The notes beneath the pieces were generated by a model that worked only from the letters and a program-made list of their open reading frames with translations, did no database searches and was not told where the DNA came from. A stretch of DNA of 64,000 nucleotides. Source: Fimbriimonadaceae bacterium. Its GTDB lineage: Bacteria > Armatimonadota > Fimbriimonadia > Fimbriimonadales > Fimbriimonadaceae. Shown piece after piece: positions 60,990-64,000 of this stretch. The stretch spans positions 62,001 to 126,000 of the forward strand of contig JAHCHO010000009.1 of the NCBI GenBank assembly GCA_026129685.1, in the 5' to 3' direction. Position 1 is the first letter of the stretch. Each line of letters begins with the position of its first letter. A program made the translations under genes and the position numbers.

Positions 60990-62093
60990 CTAGCCGACAA
61001 CGAGGCACGGCGCCCCGAGGACTTCGAGCCTTGGTTCCACCCCAAGTCCGGGGGCGAGGGAGGCGGCAAGGCGGCCTTTGGCGCGCTGGGGCGCGCCGGC
61101 GGCGATCGAGCGGGTGACGTAGCTGTTGAAGTCGGTCGCGGTGAAGAGGAACTCCGGGGGGGTGCTGTGGGCGAGGTGGGCGATGGCGGCGGTCACGATG
61201 TCGCCGCCCCAGCTGTCCTCGATCGTCATCGCGATGCCCTGGTCGGCGCAGAAGTCGCGGGCTTGGCGGGCACGGGTGAGGCCGCCGAGTTTGGAGATCT
61301 TGAGGTTCACGACGTCGCAGGCGAGGTCGGCCTTGGCGCGCACGAGCCGGTCGAGCGAGTCCACTGATTCGTCGAGGACGAACGGGTGATCGGTGCGGCG
61401 ACGGATGGCGAGGCATTCCTCGTAGGTGGCACAGGGCTGTTCGATGTACACGTCCACGTCTCGAACGCCGCGCACGACCCGGGCGGCGTCGTGCATCGTC
61501 CAGCCGGTGTTCGCGTCGGCGATCAGGCGGTCGGTGGGTTCGAGGGCGGCGCGAACCGCCTTGATGCGCTCGATGTCGGTCTCGGGCTCGCCGCCGACCT
61601 TGAGTTGGAATCGTCGGTAGCCTTCGGCCCGATACCCCGCGACCCGGTCGGCCATCGCCTCGGGGGTGTCTTGCGAGATGGCGCGATAGAGGTGGAAGTC
61701 GTCGCCGTATCGTCCACCCATCAAGGCGCACAGGGGCTGGCCAGTCGCCTTGCCAAGGAGGTCCCAGGCGGCGGTGTCGAGGGCGCTTTTGGCGTACGGG
61801 TGGCCCTTGAGGGTGGCGTCCATGCGGGCGTTGAGCTTGCCGAGTTCGAGCGGGTTCATGCCGAGGAGGGCGGGGGCGAGGGTGCGGATACCCGTGCGCG
61901 CTCCTTCCGCGTAGGCGGGCAGGTAGGCAGGGCCGAGCGGGCAGACCTCGCCCCAGCCGACGAGACCCGCGTCGGTTTCGAGGGAGACGACGGTGCTGTC
62001 GAACACTTCGACCGACTTGCCGCCGGACCACTTGTAGCTTCCTTCGTGGAGGGGGAGGTCCACCTGGTAGACGGCGACGCGGACGATCTTCAC
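60990..62093 (-). CDS. Enolase-superfamily dehydratase/racemase (mandelate racemase/muconate lactonizing group; hydroxyproline dehydratase-like)
   Basis: 367 residues from ATG 62093, with AGGGAGGTGAAG as a strong Shine-Dalgarno. The capping domain opens LPLHEGSYKWSGGKSVEVFD and has AKSALDTAAWDLLG. Barrel ligands follow: RRFQLKVGG (only the second Lys of the usual KxK), LIADANTGWT (Asp), IEQPCATYEE (Glu), FVLDESVDSLD (Glu/Asp), LKISKLGG and EDSWGGD. The missing first Lys and the SGGK loop are shared with cis-3-hydroxy-L-proline dehydratases, so that activity is favoured, unproven. It lies near pruA. Confidence 0.82.
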   Translation of the reverse strand: MKIVRVAVYQVDLPLHEGSYKWSGGKSVEVFDSTVVSLETDAGLVGWGEVCPLGPAYLPAYAEGARTGIRTLAPALLGMNPLELGKLNARMDATLKGHPYAKSALDTAAWDLLGKATGQPLCALMGGRYGDDFHLYRAISQDTPEAMADRVAGYRAEGYRRFQLKVGGEPETDIERIKAVRAALEPTDRLIADANTGWTMHDAARVVRGVRDVDVYIEQPCATYEECLAIRRRTDHPFVLDESVDSLDRLVRAKADLACDVVNLKISKLGGLTRARQARDFCADQGIAMTIEDSWGGDIVTAAIAHLAHSTPPEFLFTATDFNSYVTRSIAAGAPQRAKGRLAASLAPGLGVEPRLEVLGAPCLVVG

Positions 62094-62099
62094 CTCCCT

Positions 62100-62109
62100 A
62101 GGATAACCT
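62100..62109. promoter_or_regulatory. Overlapping divergent -10 elements
   Basis: AGGATAACCT contains TATCCT on the minus strand (62100-62105), 12 bases before the dehydratase start at 62093, and TAACCT on the plus strand (62104-62109), seven bases before ATG 62117. The two share TA, so initiation in one direction should exclude the other. Confidence 0.45.
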
Positions 62110-62116
62110 GTCGGGC

Positions 62117-62830
62117 ATGGTTCTTTCGGTGTGGACGGCGGCGCTCGGCTTGGCGACGGCTCAGTTCGCCGAACCGGTAAGGCTGGATCGGGTCGAGCGG
62201 ACGATCCAGGGCTGGAAGGTTTCGGTGGACCGTGCGTTGACCGAGGGTGCGGGCCGGCCGCTCGGCGAGGAGGCGATTCTCGTCCTCACGGCCAAACTGC
62301 ACGACATCGCGACGGTGGTGCCCGCCGAACCGCTGGCGAAGCTGCGCAAGGTGCGGATCGTGCTGGATCGGGACTACCCCACGCTGAAACGGATGCAGTA
62401 CCACCCGAGCGCCGACTGGCTTCGGCAGAACGGGCACGACCCGAAGACGCTGGCCCGGTGCGTCCACATCCCGCAAGCGGCCGACCTGGCGGGCCGATTC
62501 GCGGCGCACCAGCAGCCGTGGGCGGTGCTGCACGAGTTGGCGCACGCCTACCACGACCAGGTTCGGGGCTACGACGATCCGACGATTCGGGCGGCCTACG
62601 AGGCGTTCAAAGCGTCGTTCTCGCCGAAGGAGGCGCTCCATATCGCGGGGCGGCCGCGCGAGCACTACGGTCTCACCAACCCGATGGAGTTCTTCGCCGA
62701 GATGTCGGAGGCGTACTTCGGGACGAACGACTTCGCGCCGTTCGTACGGGCGGAACTCAAGCGGGATCTGCCCGAGGCTTTCGCGCTGATGGAGTCGGTC
62801 TGGGGGCCGATCCCTTATCCTTCGCCCTGA
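62117..62830 (+). CDS. Predicted secreted zinc metallopeptidase (HExxH...E)
   Basis: 237 residues from ATG 62117. The N-terminus is short and hydrophobic (MVLSVWTAALGLATAQ), a likely signal peptide. The zinc site is AVLHELAHAYHDQ (near residue 139), with the third ligand Glu in TNPMEFFAEMSEAYFG about 55 residues later. RIVLDRDYPTLKRMQYHPSADW is conserved-looking in related proteins of uncertain name. This layout fits lethal-factor-like or minigluzincin peptidases. Target unknown. The transcript is probably leaderless. The stop is one base before the convergent pruA stop. Confidence 0.78.
   Translation: MVLSVWTAALGLATAQFAEPVRLDRVERTIQGWKVSVDRALTEGAGRPLGEEAILVLTAKLHDIATVVPAEPLAKLRKVRIVLDRDYPTLKRMQYHPSADWLRQNGHDPKTLARCVHIPQAADLAGRFAAHQQPWAVLHELAHAYHDQVRGYDDPTIRAAYEAFKASFSPKEALHIAGRPREHYGLTNPMEFFAEMSEAYFGTNDFAPFVRAELKRDLPEAFALMESVWGPIPYPSP

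Positions 62831-64000
<1,170 letters not shown>

Overview
The window is a GC-rich bacterial chromosome segment with about 60 tightly packed genes. Many neighbours overlap by 1-4 bases, and there is no phage, plasmid or insertion-sequence content. The best guess for the host is a free-living, diderm, heterotrophic Armatimonadota (Fimbriimonadia-like) or a close relative. Reasons: a beta-helix protein and an FG-GAP protein share a dockerin-like C-terminus (GDVNGD...DFL...R..FG); there are outer-membrane barrels (BBP2-type porin, YaiO family); and there are DUF1080, DUF4127, sialate O-acetylesterase, GH2 beta-mannosidase and ADP-ribosylglycohydrolase genes. This assignment is inference from gene content, not a search.

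Layout. 1-7.1 kb: DUF1080 (cut by the window edge), DUF4127, aldo/keto reductase, large secreted beta-helix protein. 7.2-15.4 kb: sugar isomerase, an orphan HypA, a five-gene minus-strand run headed by an SDR threonine dehydrogenase-like gene, a porin, the FG-GAP protein and a secreted adenosine deaminase. 15.5-24.3 kb: RNase HII/YraN, Tat-exported superoxide dismutase, a palindromic intergenic element, beta-mannosidase facing an MFS transporter, a zinc-ribbon/unknown/hisF operon, an SPL-type radical SAM protein and a P-loop kinase remnant. 24.3-28.3 kb: a four-gene operon that looks like a synthase-dependent exopolysaccharide system (membrane protein, processive GT2, beta-helix membrane protein, YaiO barrel). 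28.5-36 kb: CCA-adding enzyme, phosphomannomutase, M3 peptidase, ComEA, two divergent tRNA genes, acetyltransferases and an HNH protein. 36.1-47.2 kb: a frameshifted transglutaminase-like gene, a GT4, DoxX, an ankyrin protein, FabD, an unpaired CoA-transferase A subunit, RF1 and a GT39-like protein. 47.2-64 kb: RsgA fused to an RNHCP domain, preceded by a cloverleaf-forming leader; serpin; serine hydrolase; sialate esterase facing a GH36-like gene; ADP-ribosylglycohydrolase; MutS; an enolase-superfamily dehydratase; a metallopeptidase; and PruA (cut by the edge).

Gene expression. At least eleven genes or operons have a TANNNT -10-like hexamer only 6-9 bases before the start codon and no Shine-Dalgarno sequence, as expected for leaderless mRNAs. 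Internal operon genes mostly start inside the upstream stop codon (ATGA, GTGA, TGATG). A minority have clear Shine-Dalgarno sites. Several convergent pairs end on a shared CTAG or TTAG.

Most notable: the cloverleaf leader and RNHCP fusion of RsgA, the leaderless promoter pattern, the YaiO-linked polysaccharide operon, the palindromic divergent tRNA promoter, and a transglutaminase-like gene broken by two +1 shifts.
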